From positions 1,054,001-1,118,000 of the forward strand of contig SEMN01000020.1 of assembly GCA_005408345.1 (NCBI GenBank): 64,000 bases of DNA, read 5' to 3'. Position numbers and translations under genes: made by a program. This DNA comes from Macquaria australasica. Lineage: Eukaryota > Chordata > Actinopteri > Centrarchiformes > Percichthyidae. Position 1 is the first letter of the stretch; each line of letters opens with the position of its first letter. The notes under the pieces were generated by a model. The model saw only the letters and a program-made list of their open reading frames with translations, did not search any database and was not told where the DNA came from. This document shows positions 20,600 to 52,660 of the stretch, piece after piece.

Positions 20600-20960
20600 G
20601 GAAAAGAACATGTACTGTATATAGTTCATCATTCTGTCATTCATAAGCTACATTCCTTCCAGAAAGTACAGAGCTGGTAGGGTAACTTGGTTTCCAGGTA
20701 GTGCATAAAGCATCCCCACATTATATGGAATGTCTGTTCGTGGTCTATAGTTGCACACGTCAGTTTTTCCATGGCCATGCTGCTGGAGAGGCTATTCAGC
20801 AATTGATTAATAGATGGTACTTCAGATTTTTTCCATTGAAGAGCATCGCAATATTTTGCCTGTAGGATACAAAGACTGACCAGTTTTACCTTAGATTTTG
20901 ATAATTTCATATCATCATGAAAGAGACCCAAGATGCAAAGACATCAGCAGAGAGGTGTAA
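20600..20960 (-). pseudogene. LINE-1-like ORF2 C-terminal fragment
   Basis: A minus-strand open frame at 20641-20931 has AKYCDALQWKKSEVPSINQL and ends near TFHIMWGCFMHYLE. Spacing of the ALxWKxxxxPS and IWxxFxxYL-like motifs resembles the C-terminus of fish L1/Tx1 ORF2 proteins. There is no reverse transcriptase here, so it is a dead 3' fragment. Confidence 0.5.
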
Positions 20961-21574
20961 TCTTAAACACTATCAGATAAGGTCTGTATTATCTTTACCC
21001 AGAAAATGTGCGTCTCCTGGCATTCCACATACAATGCACTAATGTCCCCTCCCTGAGCCAGATTTTATGCAAGTGTCTTCATTGTTTTTATTGTAAGAGA
21101 GTGGGACTTGGGAGTTTTAGTTCATTTTAAGTTTTATTCAACTGGTATCTATTGGTGGAAGCCAAATATGCTTTAATGATGACCAGTAATCAGTGGTTTA
21201 GTCCACAACAATCAATCAGATAAACCCTTTGTCTGCCAGTGTGTCCACCTCCTATAAAATGTAAAGTAGGGCTGGTTATTGAATCAAAATACTCGTTTTT
21301 AGTATCGACCCAAAACGTGTCCATAGCATTGAGTATCAAAAGGTGTCAGATATTACAACTTGGCATTGAATGCTTGGTGCAATTCGTAAGATTCTTTACT
21401 TATTCTGTCATCAGATATTACCGGATCTCAGTCTGTAGACTAAATATTATTAAAATAATAAGGCTGGCAATATTCTATATTTTTTGTATCGTCAACAAAT
21501 CCCATGAAAAGAACAAAACCAACAATTAATTGATCCTACTAAGAAGAATTCGCGCTAAGCTAGCTGGATACTGA

Positions 21575-21682
21575 CTATAGCTTCATATTTACCGCACAGA
21601 CATGAGTGGCATCAATCTTCTCATTTAACTCTCCACCAAAAAGCCAAACTTTCCAAAAGCCAAATGTCAAACTATTCCTTTA
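21575..21682 (+). mobile_element. Right-end fragment of the TTAAAGGAATAG MITE
   Basis: Reads ACTATAGCTTCATATTTACC through CAAACTATTCCTTTAA, matching the right arm of the full element at 61701-62329. Confidence 0.7.
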
Positions 21683-21816
21683 ACACCTGGGATTATGACT
21701 TTTATCTTGTAAAATGAACACATGCAGTAGTTGTACAGCTAGTGCAAACGAAAACACACCAAAGTGAGAACATACACTTCACACTCAGAGGTGCATTAAG
21801 GGACATGCATGTATTA

Positions 21817-21836
21817 CACACACACACACACACACA
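21817..21836. repeat. Short (CA)n run
   Basis: Ten CA units in the RALYL intron. Read on the minus strand this gives the VCVCVCV stretch in the unspliced frame after the penultimate exon. Confidence 0.9.
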
Positions 21837-21943
21837 AAGATCCTGGTAAACACACTATCCACACATTTACTTAAGAGACAGGACAACTCAGTTAGCCCAC
21901 TCGTTCTTTGTTGAGACTGTAAATGGCTACTTGGCCTGCTCAC

Positions 21944-43030
<21,087 letters not shown>

Positions 43031-43429
43031 CCTAGTCCTGCAGCAATGCCTGCTGGGAGACACAGTTGCACACTGCTCAGAAAGCCAGGAAGGTTAGACT
43101 AGAGGTTACACACAGAAAGCCAGAAACAATGAGCACCAGTGGGATGTAAACACCGGTCAGAGCTGAAAGCATATGTTGTAGATAATTGCAGGGTTTTCTA
43201 CAGGGTGAGAAAATTCCATCTTTTTTTATGAATCCATTTTAAACCCCACTGGATGGCCAAAATAAAGAAAAAATAAATAAGAAGATTTTTGAAGATACGG
43301 TACAAGATTTCTACCCAACAGGTTCAATGTCATAGCAAAGGCTTGATTTATGGGATCATATTTCTTTAAGAGAACTGAAAACTAAAAACTAGAAAGCTAC
43401 ATTCTGTTAATCATTTAAGGCAAGTCATT

Positions 43430-44030
43430 ATTTTATAAATTATCAATTAATCTGTCATTGATTTTTCGATTAATCATGTGGTCCATAGAGTAAAAAAAAA
43501 TAGTGTTCATCACAGCCTGACCTGATGTTTTCAAATTTGAGCTGCAACTTACAATCATTATCTTTATTGATTAAACTGGTGATTGTTTTCTTGATTCATC
43601 GATTAATCGTTCGGTCTATAAAACATCAGAAAATAGTGAAAAATGTCCATCCCAGTTTTCCAGTCCAAAACCCAAAGATTATCAGTTAACTTTGATATAA
43701 AACATTCATTCATACATTGGAGAAGCTGACACCAGAGACATTTTCTGTTTTGGTCTGCCTGCGATCGACTAATTGATTTACTGAGTAATCGTTGCAGCTC
43801 TACTTCAAATTGCTCATTTTGTCCGACCAACAATCTAAAACCCAAAGAAATTCAAGTCACTATCATAGAGGACTAAGAAATCCAGCAGATATTCACATTT
43901 GAGAAGCCAGAACCAGTGAGTTTTGGACATTTTTGCCTTAAAGATATGACATAAACGATTATGTAAAAAGTTGTGCATTATTTTTCTCAACTAATTGATT
44001 GATTTACAAGTTGTTTCAGCTCTAGAAACA
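43430..44030. mobile_element. Two abutting GATTAATCGA repeat copies
   Basis: Contains GATTTTTCGATTAATCATGT, GATTCATCGATTAATCGTTC, TCAGAAAATAGTGAAAAATG and repeated 'ccaaagattatcag' type bodies. They lie just upstream of the RALYL RRM exon. Confidence 0.6.
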
Positions 44031-44360
44031 TCACTACTACAGGTGTGGCGGCCCGTTTGTCTCCACCTGTTCTGAGCCCATGTCTACCTTAGCTGAGGTC
44101 CAGGGAACATGGAGGCTGAGACAGACTGCTGCCTGCAGGAGGTGAGAGGAGCTCTGATGTGGCGGCTGTGATTCAGACGCGTTAATCTGATAAATCTCAC
44201 TATATATGAGAACTGTGTTCCCACGTTTGAAAATAGCACATCACACTGAAGTCACAAGAATCTTCCCTCAGTGTTTCACCTCTTTTTTTCTTTTTTGTTC
44301 CCTCCATGTGCAATGCCTTTACATGTTTTCCAGGTATCTTCCAGGTATTCCAAGTATTAA

Positions 44361-45198
44361 CCAGTGGTAGACGTAACTAAGTAGATTTACTTTACTTTAC
44401 TCTACTTAAGTACAATGTTGAGGTACTTGTACTTTACTTGAGTATTTCCATTTTATGCTACTTTATACTTACTACATGTCAGTGGGAAATTTTGTACTTT
44501 TTACTCTACTACATTTACTAAGATTAAGATTTTACACACAAAAACATATAATAAGCCTATAAAATACAATGCATCATTAAAGATTAAACCAGTGGTTCCC
44601 AACCTGTTTGGCTTATGACTCATTACAAAAAAGCAGTGTGTAGTATCTTGTCATGTTTTAGATGCCTATGAGACATTAGCCTACCCTTATAGCCTAACGT
44701 CTCACATTGTTTCATTTAAATAACTTTTTTTAGAGTAGAGAAAAGTACAAAATAATGAATACAGACTTAACAGAACTGTTTTTGCTGATTTCCTCTCCCG
44801 TTAATCATCTCACGATCCCCTCAGATTCATCCTGTGATCCTTTGGAGGGGGCCCGACCCCCAGGTTGGGAACCACAGGGCTGAACTACCTACAGTGACTG
44901 TATATAAAGTAATTAAAACTAGCTTCACCTCAACCAGCTACAACAGCCCGTTGATGCATCAGTATTAACAATCTGATAATGTCATATATAATAATATATC
45001 AGACACAGGGTCCATTTTTACTACAGGATGAGTACTTTTACTTTTGATACTTTAAGCACATTTTACCGATGATACTTATGTACTTTTACTTAAGTAGGAT
45101 TTTGAATGCAGGACTTTTGCTTGTAATGGAGTATTTTTACATTGTTGTACTCGTACTTTTACATAAGTAAAGGATCTGAATACTTCTTCCACCACTGG
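44361..45198. mobile_element. TACTTAAGTA element with inverted ends, hosting a nested element
   Basis: The left end CCAGTGGTAGACGTAACTAA and right end TACTTCTTCCACCACTGG are inverted. The arms are rich in ACTTTTACTTAAGTA. It is a well-known texture in fish genomes. The interior is occupied by the element at 44590-44876. Confidence 0.65.
44590..44876. mobile_element. Nested hAT-like MITE (CAGTGGTTCCCAACC ends)
   Basis: The left terminus CAGTGGTTCCCAACCTG and right terminus CAGGTTGGGAACCAC are inverted repeats of a non-autonomous DNA transposon. Assignment to hAT is by resemblance only. Confidence 0.65.
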
Positions 45199-45599
45199 TG
45201 TTAACAACACAGACTGTACATAAAGCAATGACAGCTAGAAAGAAAAAAGGATTTAGCTGGACACTTCAAATACATTACAACCCCCGTGCAGCCTGCACTG
45301 TTTCTTCCCATAATGCTACAGTCCTCTGGGGGATCACAACGCGTCACCATGGCAATACATCCACACAGAGATGAAGGAGGTACCTTCAGTCATTTTTAAA
45401 GCAAAACTTGTATACTTTCTCTGGTTCCAGATTCTCTATTATGAGTATTTGCTGCTTTTATTGACTGTAAACTGTATATGCTTGGGTTTTGGACTAAACA
45501 AGCAATCGTCACCTTCGTGTTATTTATTGACATTTTATTGACATTTATTGTAGTTTATTTTTTTCTTCCCATGTCCTCAAAGGTTTTCCTTCTAGATTA

Positions 45600-45996
45600 A
45601 GGCTGCAGCTATTGATTATTTTCATTATCAGTGTAATCTGCTGATCAATTGTTTTGTCTATAAAATGTCAGAAAATGGTGAAAAATGCTACTTAAAATCT
45701 CCCAGAGCCCAAGGTAACATCTCAAAATTCTCATAGCATTCATTTCAATGTCTTACTCATGCTACTCAGAGATCCAGGGTAAGTAACCTAAAGTTTTGTC
45801 CGACCAACTGTCCAATATTCAGTTTATAATGATATGAACAAAAGAAAAGCAGGAGAGAAGCTGGAACCAGAGAATGTTTGGAGTTTGTTTGCTTGAGAAT
45901 TGACTGAAACGATTAATCGATTATCAAAATAATTGCCAATGAATTTTCTGTTTGAAAATCGACTACTTGTTTAATTGACGAATCATTTCAGGTCTA
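45600..45996. mobile_element. GATTAATCGA repeat-family copy
   Basis: Starts AGGCTGCAGCTATTGATTAT and contains ATAAAATGTCAGAAAATGGT and AACGATTAATCGATTATC. It ends near TCATTTCAGGTCT. Confidence 0.6.
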
Positions 45997-46389
45997 TTTT
46001 AGTTTCCTCGTATGGTCGACAGACATGCAGCTCAGGAGACTCTACGTGTGAATGTATTTAAATCTGTGAATGTTTTCTGGCTCCAAACCCGTCAGGGGCC
46101 CGAATGGAAATTAGTAAGTAGAGGGAGAGAATGGGAAAGTGTAATAATATGTACAGGTATTTTCTAAAAATACGTCTCACACATCGTCACACACATACAC
46201 ACACATTACACTAACACATACACCAATACTCTCTGCAGTCGGCCTCCTCTCGGGCACACTTCCCGTCACAATTTTCCCCATCCTACCTGTTCTTCACTTC
46301 CATCCTTTGCCTCTACCCACATATAATCCACTTTAAATCTCCTCTGCTCTTCTTAAAAAAAAAAAAAGAAATCTCCTTTTGCACCTCAC

Positions 46390-46760
46390 AGAATGGAAGA
46401 TAATTTAACACTGCTGCGAGTCCCATAATGTGGCACTGCCATCATTGAGTTTTCTGGAGTTGATTAACTTAATTATCAACAGACTAAAAAGCCCACCAGT
46501 CAATCCAATCAAATCAAATCCCATTCACTCCATCTCTACCTTTTAACAGCCTCACTGCTCCGGCGCCTAACCCAACCAACTAAGTGACTGATGGATGTGA
46601 GGCTCGTTGAATGGCCTCTTTAAGGCGAATGTATAGAGGTGAGGCCATTAGACGGTTGATTAAGCAAGCAAGAGCACATTCTTAAGCAGATTCAATAGGA
46701 GAAAATGTGAGTTCCCTAATTTAAGCCCAGGTCGAGCTGGGATATAGTGCCAAATGAAAG
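46390..46760. promoter_or_regulatory. Candidate conserved non-coding block
   Basis: Non-repetitive. It contains a near-palindromic GTTGATTAACTTAATTATCA (HNF1/homeodomain-like), GATTGATTAAGC-type sites and CATTAG. There is no coding potential. Upstream of RALYL; only a candidate. Confidence 0.25.
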
Positions 46761-47319
46761 CACTGATTGGCCTTTGCTCATGAAATGCTAGTTGAAATGT
46801 TTGAATGAAGAGTGTTTGATTAGAAAGACTGCTAGTCTAGAAGAAGTGGACAAAGGAAAAAGGTTGTTTTATCTGTATATTCATACTTTGTTGCAAAGAG
46901 TTTAAAGTGGAGAAATGAGGCCCATATGTAAAGTGGAGCCACTGGTTTCTGCACCTCATAGCAACCAGGAATTACTCTTAAAGCCGCTGAAAAGTTGGAT
47001 TCAAATCTTAAGTATTTCACTATAACATAAACACTAAACACATCTTTATGTATTATTTAACACTCAAAATCTCAGCTAGTCTGGTTCATCAGGAGTGTGT
47101 GGCTGTCGTTTGATCAGATGTGATTGACAGGGACCAAACAACCCACCAACTGTCATCAGATTTTGATTCAAATGTTGCTGAACTCTGATTGGTGCAAGGA
47201 AGTTTGTGACATCACCTTTTTTTTTCCAACTGAGCCCCGCCCACTTCAAACATGTGAGAAGAGCACAGAGAAGAAAAAAAGAAATACAGAAATCTCTCAT
47301 GTGAAATAACCAAAACTGT

Positions 47320-47440
47320 TGTTGAACTGATGAGATGAGTTAGATGAGAAGATCGATACCACATCGATCTTCTCATCTAAGTTTTGGCGAGAAAGCAAAG
47401 AAGCGTATTTTCAAAAGTTTGTGAGCAGGTATTAAAGAGA
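47320..47440. mobile_element. Collapsed MITE palindrome
   Basis: A perfect 17-bp inverted repeat (TAGATGAGAAGATCGAT at 47341-47357 and its complement at 47363-47379, 5-bp loop) is built from the terminal part of the TTAAAGGAATAG MITE. Confidence 0.7.
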
Positions 47441-49429
47441 AGGATCCAAACATTCATTATTACCTGTTTGATAAGATCCACAGTGATCTCTCAGTGTTAA
47501 AGCTAAAAAAAGAAACTTTCTTCATTTAAACAACCTTCTCCATAGCCTGAGGGCACCGTGTCATAAAAAGCTAAAGCAGCTATGGACCAGAAAGAAACAG
47601 TAAACTGCTTTTAAAGTATCTGCATCTGTTTTGAATTTCAAGGCTGATGCAAACTTGCTTATGGACACAAGACATTAGCTCGACTAATGGTTTGTAGTTT
47701 TCTAGAAAGTCTGTAAACTATTCAAACTTCTGTTTGCGTCGAATGGTCACTGAGCAACCACTGAAGTCATGCTCTAAACAACCGCCAGCCGCAGCTGGTA
47801 GAAAAATACTACAGGCAATTCATGGCCCCATTGAGACATTCATAAGCTTTCAGTCTCTTTCTCCACATGCATCACCTAACAACCCAGAGATGCTCGAGCA
47901 TTATTTAGTCAATTGCCCTCAATTACATGTTTTTAATGAAAATGGTCACAAGAAAGAGTTATTTACATTATTCCTCTAGCTCATTCAAAATGGAAAAAAG
48001 AGACTTCAAAGACGGTTCTTGATGAGCCTCTAAGATCCTCAAAGCCTTTTAAAAAGAACATGTGGCATAACTGCTGGCAAACGCTGGTGGAAACGTCCCA
48101 GGCCAGAAAACACACTCACACTGAATTCAAAGCAGCCTGATAGGCAAGACAGGAGGAGAGAGCTGGGTTTGGATTCATCTTGGCACGCTTAACGCTCCAG
48201 GAAATAACATCTTCATGCATCGGTGAAGCTGTGCACGCATCCCAACTCATCGCTTGCATGTTTGTCCACGCAAAGACTTTTTTGTTTGTCTCTTGAAAGC
48301 CTTTCTTATAACAGAGAAGTGAGTCTTTTGACAGTGATGTTTTTTTCTCTACAGCATCCTCCTGTGTTGCAGAGGTTCCAAGTGTAAGTATTTCATGGAT
48401 CCTCTTTGGTCCTTTCACACCGACTGTCGGGGGCCTCCGAGTCTGACTTCTCCAGAGATAAAGAAGCGAGGAACTGGTGAAAGTAATCATTTTAGCACTT
48501 CCTCTCTCCCCCTGATCTCTCCTCACTGACTCGCGCACACGTCTGAGGAGAACAGATGAAAACGCCTCATCCAATATGACAAATACGTACGGGATGTAAA
48601 GGATGCATTCAGGCCACACTCACTCTCTGCTGCTTGAATGTTGCATTGCAGCATTTTATCTTTAGTGAGTTGACAGCGTACAACCGACACTGGACATAGG
48701 ACATTGACATCTCTCGAACTAAGTCTCAACTTTTAGTGCCTCCCTGGAAAAAAAAACATGTCTGCATAAGAGAATAAAATATGGGTCTATAATATGCCAG
48801 TTTATTTTTTCTTTTTGCCTCATTCCTTTGAATGGCAGCCAAACGCATTACAAGGGAATAAATGTGGACTGAAATCTAATTACATTTTTTTACAGTCTAA
48901 ATTAACGAACTACGCTGCAGTGCAGGTATGGGCTATTTTCCCTCTTTCTGCTGCTGTGTGAGAACATATGCAGCCTAAAATGTGAGGATTTATCAAAATG
49001 CTGCTGTGAGTAATTTAAAAGCTGAAAATAGTGCTAAAGAAATCACTCAATGACAGAGCCAGTGGGAGATTTTACAGCAGGAATAATTACTGTAGCTGAC
49101 CTGACTGCTGCAATTTTCCCATTGTCAAGTTGTAGACAAAGAAAGAAACATCATTATTACAAAGACAAAATAATATGCTTAATCAAAAAAAAAATGTAAT
49201 TAAAATTGCATGAGGAGAGGAGAGTCAAACTGAATTATGGCTAAATGGTTTTTAATCACAGAACATAATGAATTAAACTCAGACAAATGGTGAAAATCCG
49301 CCATAAAAAAGAGCATTGTACAGATTTTTGAGAGTTAACATGAGGTCGTTGTGTAATAACAACACTGTGCGGTCACCAATGTCCTTTTTAATAACACTTT
49401 CTCGCCCTTGTTCATTTTTTTTCCTGCTC

Positions 49430-49600
49430 CCTCGCAGCCATAAATTACTCAGTTAATGCCCCAACAGCAGCAGCTATTGCTGAATCATTCAAAGACCTCA
49501 ATTAGCAATTAAGGGCTAAATGAATAGAGGTCCTTGCTGGGCCATTCTGCTTCCAGCCCAGGGGAGCCCAGTGGAATCTAATCTCTCCTGCAGGACTTGT
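49430..49600. promoter_or_regulatory. Candidate conserved non-coding block
   Basis: Non-repetitive, with CATAAATTACTCAGTTAATG, GACCTCAATTAGCAATTAAG and GGGCCATTCTGC. The texture is like vertebrate developmental enhancers; unverified. Confidence 0.25.
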
Positions 49601-51689
49601 ACAGTAAATACTGCCTAACGGTGCAGAGATAGAGAACAGCCTGTTACTGCCCACATATAATGAGCAACTTGCCTTGCAGTTTTTGAGACCTGTTTACTAT
49701 ATGTACCTGGGATTTCTTTGAAACAGTTTTGCTGTGGATCTTAACAAGGAAGGATGACTGTCAAGCACTATTCTTATTTTTCCCCCCTCTGTTCCTACAC
49801 CCCATTACCTTCTGCATAATACCTGTCTTGAGTTTGAATTGAGGAAGACGGGGGGAGGATGCCAACAATAGCAGAGAGATAGAGAGAAGCAGAGAGGGAA
49901 ATAAAAGGAGGTGAGATGGAAAGAGGGAATGAGAGAACTTCAAAATAGACATTTGCAATGCCAATCATCTTCAAGGAGCTTAGAACTGGGCCTCGGACCG
50001 GAATATCAAAGATGGAAAATGCAGACACACATCATGCGGTAGGTAGGTAGGTAGTGTTAGCTTATAAATTATTACTATGACTCTATCCTTTTATATTACC
50101 ATTCTATCAGCCTTTTATCATTTTCATATTTTTCACATTTTTCATATAACTGACTTTTTGAACTGTAAGGCTATACGGTTATACAGAGCTCCTGTATAGA
50201 AAATACTTCCCAATTTCCATCAGACTTATCTCTCCTCTTCCCACTACACCCCCCGCAAAAGTGAATTCATAGGGGAACTCTGAAGCGTGGCGACTGAGGG
50301 TAGACGATCACGCGCCTAAAATGAGTTGTACCATAATCTGATTTGAGCTACCTATAGCCTCGAACAACCGATGACAGCAGGGAGATAAAAGCACAATGTG
50401 ACCTGTACGGTGAGATGGGATGGAGCCGTTTCTCTGGAAGACATTTTATCTTGTATCTAATAATAATAGCAGAGCTGATCTCTCTGTAATCAGGGCATTT
50501 GTGCGTGCTTTTATGTTACACATCACACACCTGATCTTTGAGGCCAGTGTGTATCATTTGGACAACTTAAAACTGTTTGCTCTGCTGTTAGCAGCTACAA
50601 AAGTGATACACAGAGCAGCTTATTGGGTGACTTTGATTGCAAACAGCTCCTTAGATGTTGCTTCGTTGATTCCACAGGGACATATTGTTTTAAGGGAACA
50701 TTTTTAACCCTGTTTTTCTTTTTACCAGCAGCCTTTGCCAACTATTTTGATTCAGAAATTCTCTGTTGCATCACCGTGTATCACGCTGCTGCCTCCTGAG
50801 AGTTCTTAAAAGTTTATTTTTTATTTTATTTGGAGACGCTCCCACATTCTCACACACTGAGGAAAACACTCAGAATGAAGGATTACTCTTGCATCAATAT
50901 GTACATTTGAAGAAAAATGTGAGAAAAAGACTCCACCTGCTGTTGTAGCAGGGGAGTCCACAGCTCCACTCGAGGGCATATGAACATATGCCATGCTTTC
51001 CCATATCTCTTGGCACAGATATACTGTATTTCTCCATTTCCTTAATTCTCCTCTTGTATGACTGCCAAATGTAGCTTCCGCTCCACTAGGCTAAAGTAAC
51101 TGGGTCACTAGAGCTGTGGGTAATTAGCTGGTTTCTGCTTTATGGCACCAGAAGGCTGCAGAGTGAGGTGCAAAGTCATATTGAGGTAATGATTTGGCTA
51201 ACGGTGAGGGTGAAAGGTCAAATGTGAAAGCGGGCAAGACGAGGAGCAGGTTTGATCAAATGAATAAAACATATGCATGAAGCCAAGCTGGATATGTATG
51301 ACATGGACTTTCCTCACTGTGAATACTAAAAACAACATGAACTAAGCTGATTATAATTTCATTTCAGGAACAATTTACAATTTAAATCAAAACATGGGCT
51401 CTGGATTGCCATTAAACATTACAAGCTGGTAATGTTTTCAGTTTACTGTAAAGTGGATAAGGCAAAGATTTTGTAGACACAGTGACAGCAGGGTGAATAC
51501 ATGCTACATCAAACCTGGTAAACACTAAACACTACGCTTGTTTGAATGCAAATAAACATCCACTGTGATAGGACCAGGAACGATCCAGAGCAAAAGTAAA
51601 AAACATGAAGGCAGACGCCGGTTTCCTGTCTTGATGATCCACTGGCTCCTTCGTTTCTATATTTGTTCACAAGCATTACATGACAGGTA

Positions 51690-52660
51690 CACCTGACAAT
51701 ATAATGCATTCCAATACAATATTCACGCAATAAATACTACATTTGTAACACTCACAGCGTCTACTTTTTGTTGGGGCTGTGTCAGAGTAGTGTTCATGCA
51801 CCTCTATGGTAAAGTTTGTGGAAGACAAGACATCACAAATACATGTTGTATACTATATATCTGTCCTGAGTATATAAGGCATATTCTAGTTCTGGTTTTA
51901 AAAAAAGATTAAATTAAAGGATAAGGCTGCTGAAATTCTATTTTTTTGTTACTGTCCATAAATACCATGAAAAGACCAAAACGATGCGTAAGTCTGTGTC
52001 TCGATACTTTCTGACCGCCCGTCTGTGGCTCTCAGCCCCGAGCCCATTGGTTCCTATTAATGACGAAAATATTTACAAACAGGTCAAACAGGAATATATA
52101 GTTTAATTTACACAACCCCTGGTTGTGAATCACTGGTCTTTGGCTCTGAGGTACATCAGGCTTTGGCTACACAGGCTTGTTAGTGGAATCAATTCATTGT
52201 TGGTTTGTTTCTTCATGGGATTTGTTATCAGTAAGAAAAATACAGAATACTATTTTCTGTCTGAGAAAGTATTATTGTTTTGTTTATCTAAGGTGAAACC
52301 TCTTTTTTTAGCCTGTTGAATGGGGTCATTTCATCTACTGGTACAATATGTGACAATATAACACAATCCAATACAATATTCATGCAATAATAGTTGCTCA
52401 TTTTTTGTTGGGAATGCGTCAGAGATGGTAAATTTGGTTACTGTACATAGTTTGTGTCTATATTGTAGGTGTTTGTGTTATTTTGTCACAAATACCTGTT
52501 GTATACCTACATATCTTTACAACACAAGCTGTATTCCAGTTTTGGTTTGTAAAAGATTAAATTAAGCTTTTTCAACTAGTTAAAACACAGGAAGTCGTTC
52601 TGAGAAAGTATTATCAATTTGTTCTTTATCTAGGGTGCAACCTCTTTTTTAACCTTTCGA
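51690..52660. repeat. Diverged tandem duplication (two ~0.3 kb-plus units)
   Basis: Unit A (about 51690-51917 plus 52258-52315) and unit B (about 52349-52656) share GACAATATAA, CCAATACAATATTCA, TTTTTTGTTGGG, GTTGTATAC, TAAATTAA and CTGAGAAAGTATTAT in the same order. Unit A has about 340 bp of extra sequence. Confidence 0.6.

Noticed and set aside
47734..47979. Plus-strand frame with MLEHYLVNCPQLHVF
   Set aside because: Slightly transposase-like feel, but there are no conserved catalytic or dimerisation motifs and no terminal repeats around it.
48116..48619. Longest unexplained open frame (167 codons, minus strand)
   Set aside because: No recognisable domain or homologue, no supporting splice context. 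By the usual (61/64)^n estimate about one or two frames this long are expected by chance in a 64-kb six-frame scan.
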